A stretch of 5,052 nt of DNA from JAEUOS01 sp040382235 (GTDB lineage: Bacteria > Pseudomonadota > Gammaproteobacteria > Burkholderiales > JAEUOS01). The notes below the pieces were generated by a model. It ran no database searches. It was given only the letters and a program-made list of their open reading frames with translations, and was not told where the DNA came from. A program made the position numbers and the translations under genes. Below are positions 1 to 5,044 of this stretch, piece by piece (position 1 is the stretch's first letter; every line of letters begins with the position of its first letter). Where the stretch lies: positions 1 through 5,052 of the forward strand of contig JBEIFV010000295.1 in assembly GCA_040382235.1 (NCBI GenBank). The letters run 5' to 3'.

Positions 1-430
1 CCGCGGCCTTGATGCGGTCAACCATTTCCCCGGTGCTGACAACCTCCTTGCCGGGGCGATGACCGCAGCGCTTGGCGCCCACCTGGTCTTCCATGTGTAC
101 CGCGGCGACCTCGGCCTGGATGAAGGTCTTGATGGTGCGCGCGATGTTGAAGGCGCTGCCCCAACCGGTGTCGATGTCGACCATCAGCGGCAGGGAACAG
201 ACCGCTGTGATGCGGCGCGCATCGGTCAGCACATCTTCCATGGTGCTGATGCCAAGATCGGGCATGCCCAGCGAGTTGGCAGCCACGCCACCGCCTGACA
301 GGTACACCGCCTTGAAACCGGTGCGTTCGGCCATGCGCGCGGCGTAGGCGGTGATGGTGCCGGCCACCTGCAGGGGGCTTTCGGCCTTGATGGCCTCGCG
401 GAACTTCGCTCCAGCTGACGTCCTCATCAT
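1..430 (-). CDS. prpB: 2-methylisocitrate lyase PrpB, N-terminal 143 residues (cut by window edge)
   Basis: Cleaves 2-methylisocitrate to pyruvate and succinate, the last step of the cytosolic methylcitrate cycle for propionyl-CoA. Translating the minus strand from the ATG at 430 gives 143 residues with no stop before the edge; family members are about 290-300 residues, so roughly half is present. Visible family features are SGGGVAA (45-51), the metal-binding DID (85-87), HMEDQ (112-116) and the active-site loop KRCGHRP (120-126). Arg-Pro after the His is typical of PrpB, whereas isocitrate lyase has KKCGHL. Two tandem ATGs (430, 427) are possible starts. The AAGGA Shine-Dalgarno lies 4 nt before the first and 7 nt before the second, so MRTSAGAKF... 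from 427 may be the true start. It is the third gene of the mdh operon, 7 bp after the CitE-like gene. PEP mutase or oxaloacetate decarboxylase relatives are unlikely given the KRCGHRP loop. Confidence 0.92.
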   Translation of the reverse strand, partial: MMRTSAGAKFREAIKAESPLQVAGTITAYAARMAERTGFKAVYLSGGGVAANSLGMPDLGISTMEDVLTDARRITAVCSLPLMVDIDTGWGSAFNIARTIKTFIQAEVAAVHMEDQVGAKRCGHRPGKEVVSTGEMVDRIKAA

Positions 431-432
431 TT

Positions 433-440
433 CTTCCTTA
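433..440 (-). promoter_or_regulatory. prpB ribosome binding site overlapping the upstream stop codon
   Basis: On the minus strand the string TAAGGAAG holds both the TAA stop of the CitE-like gene (440-438) and the Shine-Dalgarno AAGGA(AG) for prpB. Ribosomes ending the first gene therefore stop on the initiation site of the next, which suggests translational coupling. Confidence 0.75.
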
Positions 441-1436
441 GTTGAAAAACGCGGTGTGCGCCTCGGCCGGCAGCGCGGCACCGGTGCGCTGCGCGCGCTC
501 GAGCAATTGCCAGTAGTAGCGAAAGCTGGCGCGATCATGCAGCTTGCCCTTGTGGCCGACCGGGCCCCAATCGGCGGCCTGTGCGGCCAGCAGGATGAGC
601 ACCGCATCCTCGATCTCGCCGGCATCCGGCCGCATGCCGCGTACGATCGGCATGATCTGGTCGGGATGGATGCTGTACTGCCGCAGATACCCGAACTCGG
701 TGCGCGCGCGCCGGGCGTCGGATTCGGCCACGCCAGGGTCGCGGTATTCCTGGGTGATGCCGTGGATCGGCAGCGCGCCGGCACCGAGGGCGGCGGCGCT
801 GATCTCAAGCTTGGCGCGGCGGATCAATGGATGCTCGAACTGGCCAGGCGACGCCATTGCCGCGGCCGGGATCGCGCCCTGATGCGAGCTGACGAAATCC
901 ATGATGCCAAGGTTGACGCCCTGGATCTGCGGCAGGTCGACGATGTCGAACACTTCGCGCAAGCCCTTGTGGGTTTCGATCATCACGTGCAGCGGGATGA
1001 TGCGCCGCTGGCCGGCATCCTCGGCCACATGGTTGATCCAGGAGGCGATCTTCAGCGCATCCATGCGGCTGTCGCACTTGGGAAGGGTGATGTAGGCCAG
1101 GCGCTCGCCGGCGGCGCGCACCACGATCTCTATGTCTTTCATGCAGTGCGCATGGCTGGCGTCATGCACCCGCACGCCGGCACGGCCGAAAGAATTGTCG
1201 TCGCTGGCGATCAGGTCTGCCGCCATCTGTGCGGTTTCGGCTTCGCGGCCAGTGCTCGCACCGTCTTCAAGGTCGCACAATACGTCGAACAGCGGCGTGT
1301 GGTCGACAGCGGTGGCGCGCTGCTGTGCGAAGGCTCGGCGGATGAACTTTTCATTGCCGGCGAAGTGCTCGCAGGCCGGTATCGCCGGCAGGGCGACACC
1401 GTCACTGAAGAGTACGTCCTGCGGGTGGCTTGGCAT
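438..1436 (-). CDS. HpcH/HpaI aldolase/CitE-like CoA-ester lyase, possibly malyl-CoA or methylmalyl-CoA lyase type
   Basis: 332-residue TIM-barrel lyase of the HpcH/HpaI aldolase family; such enzymes cleave or form C-C bonds of acyl-CoA esters with a divalent metal. Visible motifs are CDLEDGA (54-60), RVHD (89-92), LPKC (118-121), MIET (152-155), GIMDF (177-181), SIHPDQI (255-261) and KGKLHD (296-301). From recalled alignment with malyl-CoA lyases (VRIN, IES, AADF, KGRLVD), R89, E154 and D180 match the substrate and metal-binding residues, and D301 the C-terminal Asp given by the neighbouring subunit. The substrate is not determined; L-malyl-CoA, beta-methylmalyl-CoA and citramalyl-CoA are candidates, and citrate lyase beta subunit is less likely because no citD/citF is adjacent. 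The ATG at 1436 fits the family N-terminus (HPxxVLF near the start) but has no nearby Shine-Dalgarno; GGAG lies beyond a hairpin. It follows mdh after 38 bp and precedes prpB. Confidence 0.85.
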   Translation of the reverse strand: MPSHPQDVLFSDGVALPAIPACEHFAGNEKFIRRAFAQQRATAVDHTPLFDVLCDLEDGASTGREAETAQMAADLIASDDNSFGRAGVRVHDASHAHCMKDIEIVVRAAGERLAYITLPKCDSRMDALKIASWINHVAEDAGQRRIIPLHVMIETHKGLREVFDIVDLPQIQGVNLGIMDFVSSHQGAIPAAAMASPGQFEHPLIRRAKLEISAAALGAGALPIHGITQEYRDPGVAESDARRARTEFGYLRQYSIHPDQIMPIVRGMRPDAGEIEDAVLILLAAQAADWGPVGHKGKLHDRASFRYYWQLLERAQRTGAALPAEAHTAFFN

Positions 1437-1437
1437 G

Positions 1438-1462
1438 AAAAAAGGGCGCTTGCGCTGCGCCC
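1438..1462 (-). terminator. Terminator-like hairpin between mdh and the CitE-like gene
   Basis: Minus-strand GGGCGC (1462-1457), a 7-nt loop (1456-1450) and GCGCCC (1449-1444) form a perfect 6-bp all-GC stem, followed directly by six T (1443-1438), one C and the ATG at 1436. This is the form of an intrinsic terminator, though the stem is short. It lies 12 nt after the mdh stop and could attenuate transcription into the downstream genes. The same structure separates GGAG (1466-1463) from the ATG by 26 nt, or by 7 nt if the hairpin is looped out. Confidence 0.6.
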
Positions 1463-1474
1463 CTCCGCTCTTGT

Positions 1475-2464
1475 TCAGGCCAGCAAATGCTTGACGCCGT
1501 CACGCTCTTCGCCCAGTTCCTTGAGCGTGAAGTCCATGCGCTCGCGCGAAAAGGCGTCGATCTCAAGCCCCTTGACCATGGTGTATTCGCCGCCGGCGCA
1601 GATCACCGGGAAGCCGTACATGGTGTCTTCGGGAATGCCGTAGCTGCCGTCGGATGCGATGCCCATGGTCACCCACTGGCCATCGGTGCCCAGCGCCCAG
1701 TCGCGCATGTGGTCGATCGCCGCATTGGCGGCCGACGCCGCCGATGACAGGCCGCGCGCCTCGATGATGGCCGCGCCGCGCTTGCCCACGGTCGGCAGGA
1801 ACGTGTCCTTGTTCCAGACCTCGTCGTTGATCAGGCCCTTGATGGCCTGCCCGTCGGCCACCGCGAAGCGATAGTCGGGGTACATGGTGGGCGAATGGTT
1901 GCCCCACACGACCAGTTTCTGGATCGATGCCACCGGCTTGCCCGATTTCGCGGCCAACTGCGACAGTGCACGGTTGTGGTCCAGGCGCAGCATCGCGGTG
2001 AAATTCTTCTTGGGCAGCGAAGGCGCGGACTTCATGGCAATGAATGCGTTGGTATTGGCCGGATTGCCGACCACCAGCACGCGCACGTTGCGCGACGCCA
2101 CCGCGTCGAGCGCGCGTCCCTGGACGGTGAAGATCGCGGCATTGGCGGCCAGCAAATCCTTGCGCTCCATGCCGGGGCCGCGCGGACGCGCGCCGACCAG
2201 CAAGGCGTAGTCGATATCCTTGAACGCGGTCATCGGATCGCCGTGTGCGCTCATGCCGGCCAACAGCGGAAAGGCGCAGTCGTCGATCTCCATCATCACG
2301 CCTTTCAGGGCTTTCTGAGCCTTTTCGTCGGGAATCTCGAGCAGTTGAAGGATGACTGGCTGGTCGCGGCCCAGCATGTCGCCGTTGGCGATGCGGAACA
2401 GCAATGAATAACCGATTTGTCCGGCGGCGCCGGTAATCGCGATGCGCACGGGGGGTTTGGCCAT
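1475..2464 (-). CDS. mdh: Malate dehydrogenase (NAD-dependent)
   Basis: Oxidises malate to oxaloacetate with NAD+ in the TCA cycle, in the cytosol. The 329-residue product has the N-terminal Rossmann motif TGAAGQIG (11-18), GARPR (91-95) and GMERKDLL (98-105) with substrate-binding arginines R95 and R101, VGNPANTN (132-139), LDHNRA (161-166) with D162 and R165, and GNHSPTM (188-194) with catalytic H190. Length and sequence fit the roughly 327-329-residue MalDH of betaproteobacteria. ATG 2464 is chosen because GAGGAG lies 8 nt upstream and the protein then begins MAKPPVRIAITGAAG as in the family; the frame stays open upstream (TTG at 2536, ATG at 2512), but those residues are not family-like. 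First gene of the minus-strand arm, divergent from the GntR gene, and followed by a terminator-like hairpin. Confidence 0.97.
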   Translation of the reverse strand: MAKPPVRIAITGAAGQIGYSLLFRIANGDMLGRDQPVILQLLEIPDEKAQKALKGVMMEIDDCAFPLLAGMSAHGDPMTAFKDIDYALLVGARPRGPGMERKDLLAANAAIFTVQGRALDAVASRNVRVLVVGNPANTNAFIAMKSAPSLPKKNFTAMLRLDHNRALSQLAAKSGKPVASIQKLVVWGNHSPTMYPDYRFAVADGQAIKGLINDEVWNKDTFLPTVGKRGAAIIEARGLSSAASAANAAIDHMRDWALGTDGQWVTMGIASDGSYGIPEDTMYGFPVICAGGEYTMVKGLEIDAFSRERMDFTLKELGEERDGVKHLLA

Positions 2465-2472
2465 GGGGTTTG

Positions 2473-2478
2473 CTCCTC
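2473..2478 (-). promoter_or_regulatory. mdh ribosome binding site
   Basis: GAGGAG on the minus strand, 8 nt before the ATG at 2464. It is the strongest Shine-Dalgarno in the window and decides the mdh start against the longer open frame. Confidence 0.85.
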
Positions 2479-2528
2479 GATCTTGGAGTGGGCGGGAAAA
2501 GGGATACGACGGCATCTTGCCATGCGCA

Positions 2529-2546
2529 CCGGACAAACGGGTCCGG
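2529..2546 (-). other. Hairpin in the mdh leader
   Basis: Perfect 6-bp inverted repeat CCGGAC / GTCCGG with a 6-nt loop. If the mdh promoter at 2578-2607 is correct, it lies in an untranslated leader of about 107 nt, 65 nt before the ATG. No T-run follows, so it is not an intrinsic terminator. It may be an mRNA stability or regulatory element, or chance in GC-rich DNA. Confidence 0.4.
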
Positions 2547-2577
2547 CGGCCTGCGATCTCCTCGTCAAAACGTCCAA

Positions 2578-2607
2578 AGTGTAGAGAAAAACCCGGCGCA
2601 GAGTCAA
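2578..2607 (-). promoter_or_regulatory. Candidate sigma70 promoter for mdh-citE-like-prpB
   Basis: On the minus strand, TTGACT (2607-2602; 5 of 6 to TTGACA) and TACACT (2583-2578; 4 of 6 to TATAAT) are separated by 18 bp. The start of transcription would be near 2571. The four-unit palindrome begins 2 bp upstream of the -35 box, where a bound regulator could act on the polymerase. Confidence 0.5.
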
Positions 2608-2608
2608 G

Positions 2609-2644
2609 TCTAGTCTTATGTCTTATATAAGATATAAAACAAGA
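2609..2644. promoter_or_regulatory. AT-rich palindromic operator candidate in the mdh-gntR divergent region
   Basis: Four adjacent 7-bp units: GTCTTAT (2613-2619), GTCTTAT (2620-2626), ATAAGAT (2627-2633) and ATAAAAC (2634-2640). The first two are identical direct repeats; the last two are their near inverse. The 28 bp form a dyad with 12 of 14 matched pairs, centred on the perfect 12-bp TCTTATATAAGA (2621-2632). Flanking TCT (2609-2611) and AGA (2642-2644) extend the symmetry. The site is sharply AT-rich in GC-rich surroundings and lies beside a GntR-family gene, whose proteins bind as dimers to short dyads. Binding by this GntR protein is inferred. Confidence 0.65.
2633..2638 (+). promoter_or_regulatory. 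Possible -10 box for the gntR gene
   Basis: TATAAA matches 5 of 6 bases of TATAAT and would start transcription about 38 nt before the gntR ATG. No convincing -35 box is seen at 16-18 bp. It lies inside the palindrome, so binding there would block this promoter, as in autorepression. Confidence 0.3.
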
Positions 2645-2668
2645 TATGGACGCAGTCGCGTGGTTTGT

Positions 2669-2689
2669 GATTCAATCCGCGGATGAATC
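2669..2689 (+). other. Hairpin enclosing the gntR start codon
   Basis: GATTC (2669-2673) pairs with GAATC (2685-2689), and ATC (2675-2677) pairs with GAT (2682-2684 as G-A-T), with a one-base bulge at 2674 and a CGCG tetraloop (2678-2681). The ATG at 2683-2685 lies in the stem. In mRNA this could hide the start codon; as DNA it contains the perfect 10-bp dyad ATCCGCGGAT. Confidence 0.45.
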
Positions 2690-3444
2690 CGGATGCGGCG
2701 CCAGGGGCGCCCGATACGACCATGCTTGCGCCCACCTTCAGCCCGCTGTACCGGCAGATCAAGGCACTGATCACGCAGCGCCTGGAGGCGGGCGAATGGA
2801 AGCCCGGAGAGATGATTCCGTCGGAGATCGAGCTGGCGGTGCGCTACAAGGTGAGCCAGGGCACGGTGCGCAAGGCGATCGACGAGCTGGCGTCCGAAAA
2901 CCTGTTGTCGCGGCGCCAGGGCAAGGGCACGTTTGTCGCGACCCACACCGAGGCGCGCGCGCAGTTCCGCTTCCTGCGTCTGGTGCCCGACGAAGGCGAG
3001 CAGGGCTATCCGCAGAGCCGCATCCTGGAATGCCGCCGCACGCGCGCGCCGGCGGAAATCGCGCGCCAGCTCGACCTCAAGTCGGGCGACTCGGTGGTGA
3101 CGATTCGCCGCCTCCTGGCGTTTTCCGGCATGCCCTGTGTGCTCGACGATTTGTGGCTTCCCGGCACCTTCTTCAAGGGCTTGTCGGCCGAGCGCCTGAC
3201 CGCATCCAAGGCGCCGCTGTACAGCATGTTCGAAAGTGAATTCGGCATCAAGATGGTGCGCGCGGTAGAGAAGATCCGCGCCGTTCCGGCCGATGCCGAG
3301 GTTGCCACGATTCTCGGCGTTGCGCCCGGCACGCCGCTGCTGTCGGTCGAGCGCTTAACCTTCACCTACGGCGACAGGCCGGTTGAAGTCAGGCGCGGAC
3401 TCTATGCGACGAACAGGCACTACTACAAGAACGAACTCAGTTGA
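2683..3444 (+). CDS. GntR-family transcriptional regulator, HutC subfamily (UTRA domain)
   Basis: 253-residue DNA-binding regulator. The winged helix-turn-helix spans about residues 20-86, with SPLYRQIK, the IPSEIELA turn (45-52), the recognition region VSQGTVRKAIDEL (57-69) and the wing RRQGKGTFVA (77-86). Residues about 90-248 form a UTRA ligand-binding domain, with the usual LDLKSGDSV, FGIKM-RAVEKIRAVPADAE, LGVAPGTPLL and PVEVRRGLY segments. The ligand is unknown; TCA or methylcitrate intermediates are plausible from context. It is divergent from mdh and 116 bp before sdhC on the same strand, so it may control both arms and itself. The start is uncertain: ATG 2683 has no Shine-Dalgarno and lies in a hairpin. 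ATG 2722 (M14) would still keep the whole HTH, but it also lacks a clear site. No gene symbol is assigned because related regulators cannot be told apart here. Confidence 0.92.
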   Translation: MNPDAAPGAPDTTMLAPTFSPLYRQIKALITQRLEAGEWKPGEMIPSEIELAVRYKVSQGTVRKAIDELASENLLSRRQGKGTFVATHTEARAQFRFLRLVPDEGEQGYPQSRILECRRTRAPAEIARQLDLKSGDSVVTIRRLLAFSGMPCVLDDLWLPGTFFKGLSAERLTASKAPLYSMFESEFGIKMVRAVEKIRAVPADAEVATILGVAPGTPLLSVERLTFTYGDRPVEVRRGLYATNRHYYKNELS

Positions 3445-3457
3445 TGCTCTGCAGCAT
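3444..3457 (+). other. Small hairpin at the end of gntR
   Basis: ATGCT (3444-3448) and AGCAT (3453-3457) form a 5-bp stem around a CTGC loop, beginning at the last base of the gntR stop. No T-run follows, so it does not look like an intrinsic terminator, and read-through from gntR into sdhC is possible. Confidence 0.3.
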
Positions 3458-3467
3458 GGTCGGCATG

Positions 3468-3473
3468 TATAAT
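3468..3473 (+). promoter_or_regulatory. -10 box of a candidate sdhCDA promoter
   Basis: Perfect TATAAT in the 116-bp gntR-sdhC gap; transcription would start near 3480, leaving a leader of about 80 nt. The -35 region at 17 bp spacing (TGCTCT, 3445-3450) is poor, and TTGATG at 3441-3446 is 21 bp away. The promoter may therefore need an activator. An 8-bp dyad ATAATTAT (3469-3476) overlaps the box. The rest of the gap shows no ORF or further repeat. Confidence 0.55.
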
Positions 3474-3560
3474 TATTTGGTTGGGACGCTGCAATCCGCG
3501 CCCAAGTAGCGACCGCTGCCCAGATTCTCAATCGCCTCGCTCACGGACTTTCCCCACGGC

Positions 3561-3959
3561 ATGTCTTCCTCCACCGCCAAGCTTCCAAAACCACGCCCCA
3601 AACACCTGGATCTGACGAAGATCCGGCTGCCACTGCCGGGATGGGTGTCGATCATGCATCGTGTCAGCGGTGCAGCCATGTTTGTCGCCATTCCACTGAT
3701 TCTGTGGCTGCTCGACAAGAGCCTGGGCACCGAGATCGGCTTCGACGTCGTCAAGGATGTACTGGCGCTATGGTGGATCAAGCTGGCGCTGGCCGGCTTG
3801 CTGTGGGCTTATTTCCATCATTTCTGTGCCGGCATTCGCTACCTGATGCTCGACATGCACAAGGGTATCGACCTGGCATCGGCGCGCATGAGCGCGGGCG
3901 TGGTGTACCTGGTGAGCATTCCGCTGGCCTTGCTTGCCGCGTGGCGGCTTTTTCTCTAG
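3561..3959 (+). CDS. sdhC: Succinate dehydrogenase cytochrome b556 subunit SdhC
   Basis: 132-residue membrane anchor of respiratory complex II that helps bind heme b and ubiquinone. The N-terminus KPRPKHLDLTKIRLPLPG leads into the SIMHRVSG motif (30-37); S30 and R34 match the quinone-site Ser and Arg of E. coli SdhC. Three membrane helices are visible at about 29-51, 68-92 and 112-131. HFCAGIRYLMLD (87-98) carries H87, which aligns with the axial heme ligand His84 of E. coli SdhC. ATG 3561 is the only sensible start, since the frame has a TAG at 3507 and no other start codon of the usual kind between; no good Shine-Dalgarno precedes it. First gene of the sdh operon, 21 bp before sdhD. Confidence 0.95.
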   Translation: MSSSTAKLPKPRPKHLDLTKIRLPLPGWVSIMHRVSGAAMFVAIPLILWLLDKSLGTEIGFDVVKDVLALWWIKLALAGLLWAYFHHFCAGIRYLMLDMHKGIDLASARMSAGVVYLVSIPLALLAAWRLFL

Positions 3960-3980
3960 CGTTTGGCAGGGTTCGATCAC

Positions 3981-4325
3981 ATGAAACAACGAATCATCGT
4001 CGGTGCGCACTACGGTTTTCGCGACTGGTTGGGGCAGCGCGCCACCGCGGTTTTGATGGCTCTCTACACGGTACTGCTGCTGGCGGTGCTGCTGGTGCAG
4101 AAACCGCAGGATTACCTGAGCTGGTACGGCATCTTCAGCCCGGCCTGGATGAAGATTGCAACTTTGACCTTTATCGCCTGTCTGCTTTATCACGCCTGGG
4201 TAGGCATTCGCGATATCTGGATGGATTACATCAAGCCCACCGGGGTGCGACTGGTTTTGCAGGTGGGCACTCTGGTCTGGTTACTCGCCTGCGGCATGTG
4301 GGCCCTGAAAATATTCTTGCAGTAA
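3981..4325 (+). CDS. sdhD: Succinate dehydrogenase membrane anchor subunit SdhD
   Basis: 114-residue second membrane anchor of complex II. Three helices are visible at about 22-40, 56-77 and 90-112. HAWVGIRDIWMDYIKP (71-86) is the family signature: D82 and Y83 fall at the same positions as in E. coli SdhD, where Tyr83 contacts ubiquinone. ATG 3981 is preferred over the in-frame TTG at 3963, because AGGG (3968-3971) lies 9 nt before it and the family begins near this point (hydrophobic IIVGAHYG followed by RDW). The TAA stop overlaps the ribosome binding site of sdhA. Confidence 0.95.
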   Translation: MKQRIIVGAHYGFRDWLGQRATAVLMALYTVLLLAVLLVQKPQDYLSWYGIFSPAWMKIATLTFIACLLYHAWVGIRDIWMDYIKPTGVRLVLQVGTLVWLLACGMWALKIFLQ

Positions 4326-4328
4326 GGA
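4323..4328 (+). promoter_or_regulatory. sdhA ribosome binding site overlapping the sdhD stop
   Basis: TAAGGA combines the sdhD TAA (4323-4325) with an AAGGA Shine-Dalgarno 8 nt before the sdhA ATG. This gives coupling of sdhD and sdhA translation, the same arrangement as between the CitE-like gene and prpB. Confidence 0.75.
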
Positions 4329-4336
4329 AAGCATAG

Positions 4337-5044
4337 ATGGCATTGACCGTTCGCAAATTTGACGCAATCGTGGTCGGCGCCGGCGGCGCCGGTCTGCGCG
4401 GTGCACTGCAGTTGTCCGAGGCGGGCTTGAAGGTGGCGGTGATCACCAAGGTATTTCCGACCCGCTCCCACACCGTAGCCGCGCAGGGCGGCGTAGGTGC
4501 ATCGCTTGGCAACATGGGGCCTGATTCGTGGCAGTGGCACATGTATGACACCGTCAAGGGTGGCGACTGGTTGGCCGACCAGGACGCGGCCGAATTCCTC
4601 GCCCGGGAAGCGCCCAAATGCGTGATCGAACTCGAGCATTTCGGCATGCCGTTTGATCGCAACGAGGACGGCACCATTTATCAGCGGCCTTTTGGCGGGC
4701 ACATGCAGAACATGGGCGCCGGGCCGCCTGTGCAGCGTTCCTGCTGCGCCGCCGACCGTACCGGGCATGCGATGCTGCACACGCTGTATCAGCGCAACGT
4801 GCGCGCCAACACGCAGTTTTTTGTCGAATGGATGGGGTTGGACCTGATTCGCGATCCGCTCGATGGCGCAGTGCTGGGCGTGACGGCACTGGAAATGGAA
4901 ACCGGCGACGTCATGGTGCTGCAGGCCAAGGCGACACTTTTCTCCACCGGCGGCGACGGTCGCATATACGCATCCTCTCCCAACGCATTCATCAATACCG
5001 GTGACGGGCTGTGCATGGCGGCACGTGCCGGCATTACTCTGTAA
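4337..5044 (+). CDS. sdhA: Succinate dehydrogenase flavoprotein subunit SdhA, N-terminal part, interrupted by an in-frame stop near the window edge
   Basis: Catalytic subunit of complex II; oxidises succinate to fumarate and holds covalent FAD on the cytoplasmic face. The 235 residues show the dinucleotide-binding GAGGAG (14-19), TRSHTVAAQGG (42-52) with H45, the covalent FAD attachment residue, and HFGMPFDRN, DGTIYQRPFGGH and ADRTGHAMLHTLYQRN, as in proteobacterial SdhA of about 590 residues. After AARAGITL the frame reads TAA GAC ATG GA, where the family reads AGIPLEDME. So the stop replaces a Glu (or Gln) codon and the original frame continues after it. Nearby D207, P215, C226 and T234 are also atypical. 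The substrate-binding and catalytic residues (QFHPTG and beyond) lie outside the window. Either base-call errors at a sequence end or a real nonsense mutation would explain it; as written, the product would be non-functional. Start supported by AAGGA 8 nt upstream. Confidence 0.9.
   Translation: MALTVRKFDAIVVGAGGAGLRGALQLSEAGLKVAVITKVFPTRSHTVAAQGGVGASLGNMGPDSWQWHMYDTVKGGDWLADQDAAEFLAREAPKCVIELEHFGMPFDRNEDGTIYQRPFGGHMQNMGAGPPVQRSCCAADRTGHAMLHTLYQRNVRANTQFFVEWMGLDLIRDPLDGAVLGVTALEMETGDVMVLQAKATLFSTGGDGRIYASSPNAFINTGDGLCMAARAGITL
4956..5042 (+). other. Cluster of five disruptive substitutions in sdhA
   Basis: Against the recalled family consensus TGGAGRI..STNAF..GLGMAARAGIPLED, the window shows A207D (base 4956), T215P (4979), G226C (5012), P234T (5036) and E236stop (5042). 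Each needs one base change, all transversions; four are C-to-A or G-to-T and one is A-to-C. The preceding 600 bases of sdhA show no such break in conserved motifs. Confidence 0.6.

Noticed and set aside
59..347. Small plus-strand frames at the left edge
   Set aside because: They lie opposite prpB, whose PrpB motifs are unambiguous on the minus strand.
351..1643. 430-codon open frame on the plus strand across the CitE-like gene and the end of mdh
   Set aside because: It is antisense to two genes with clear family motifs, its translation shows no recognisable domain, and long antisense frames are common in GC-rich coding DNA.
2465..2536. Longer mdh start (TTG 2536 or ATG 2512)
   Set aside because: The additional residues are not family-like, and the ATG at 2464 has GAGGAG at 8 nt and gives the usual length.
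3469..3476. ATAATTAT as a second GntR operator upstream of sdhC
   Set aside because: It is a short dyad that does not match the GTCTTAT heptamer and may just be part of the -10 region.
3963..3980. TTG start at 3963 for sdhD
   Set aside because: It would add six residues with no better ribosome binding site; AGGG lies 9 nt before the ATG at 3981.
3641..4336. 231-codon plus-strand frame overlapping sdhC and sdhD
   Set aside because: It overlaps two genes with firm membrane and cofactor motifs; the translation is rich in Arg, His and Gly as expected for an out-of-frame reading.
4226..4780. 184-codon minus-strand open frame opposite sdhD and sdhA
   Set aside because: It is antisense to conserved sdhD and sdhA coding sequence, has no visible motif and no ribosome binding site, so it is treated as a shadow.
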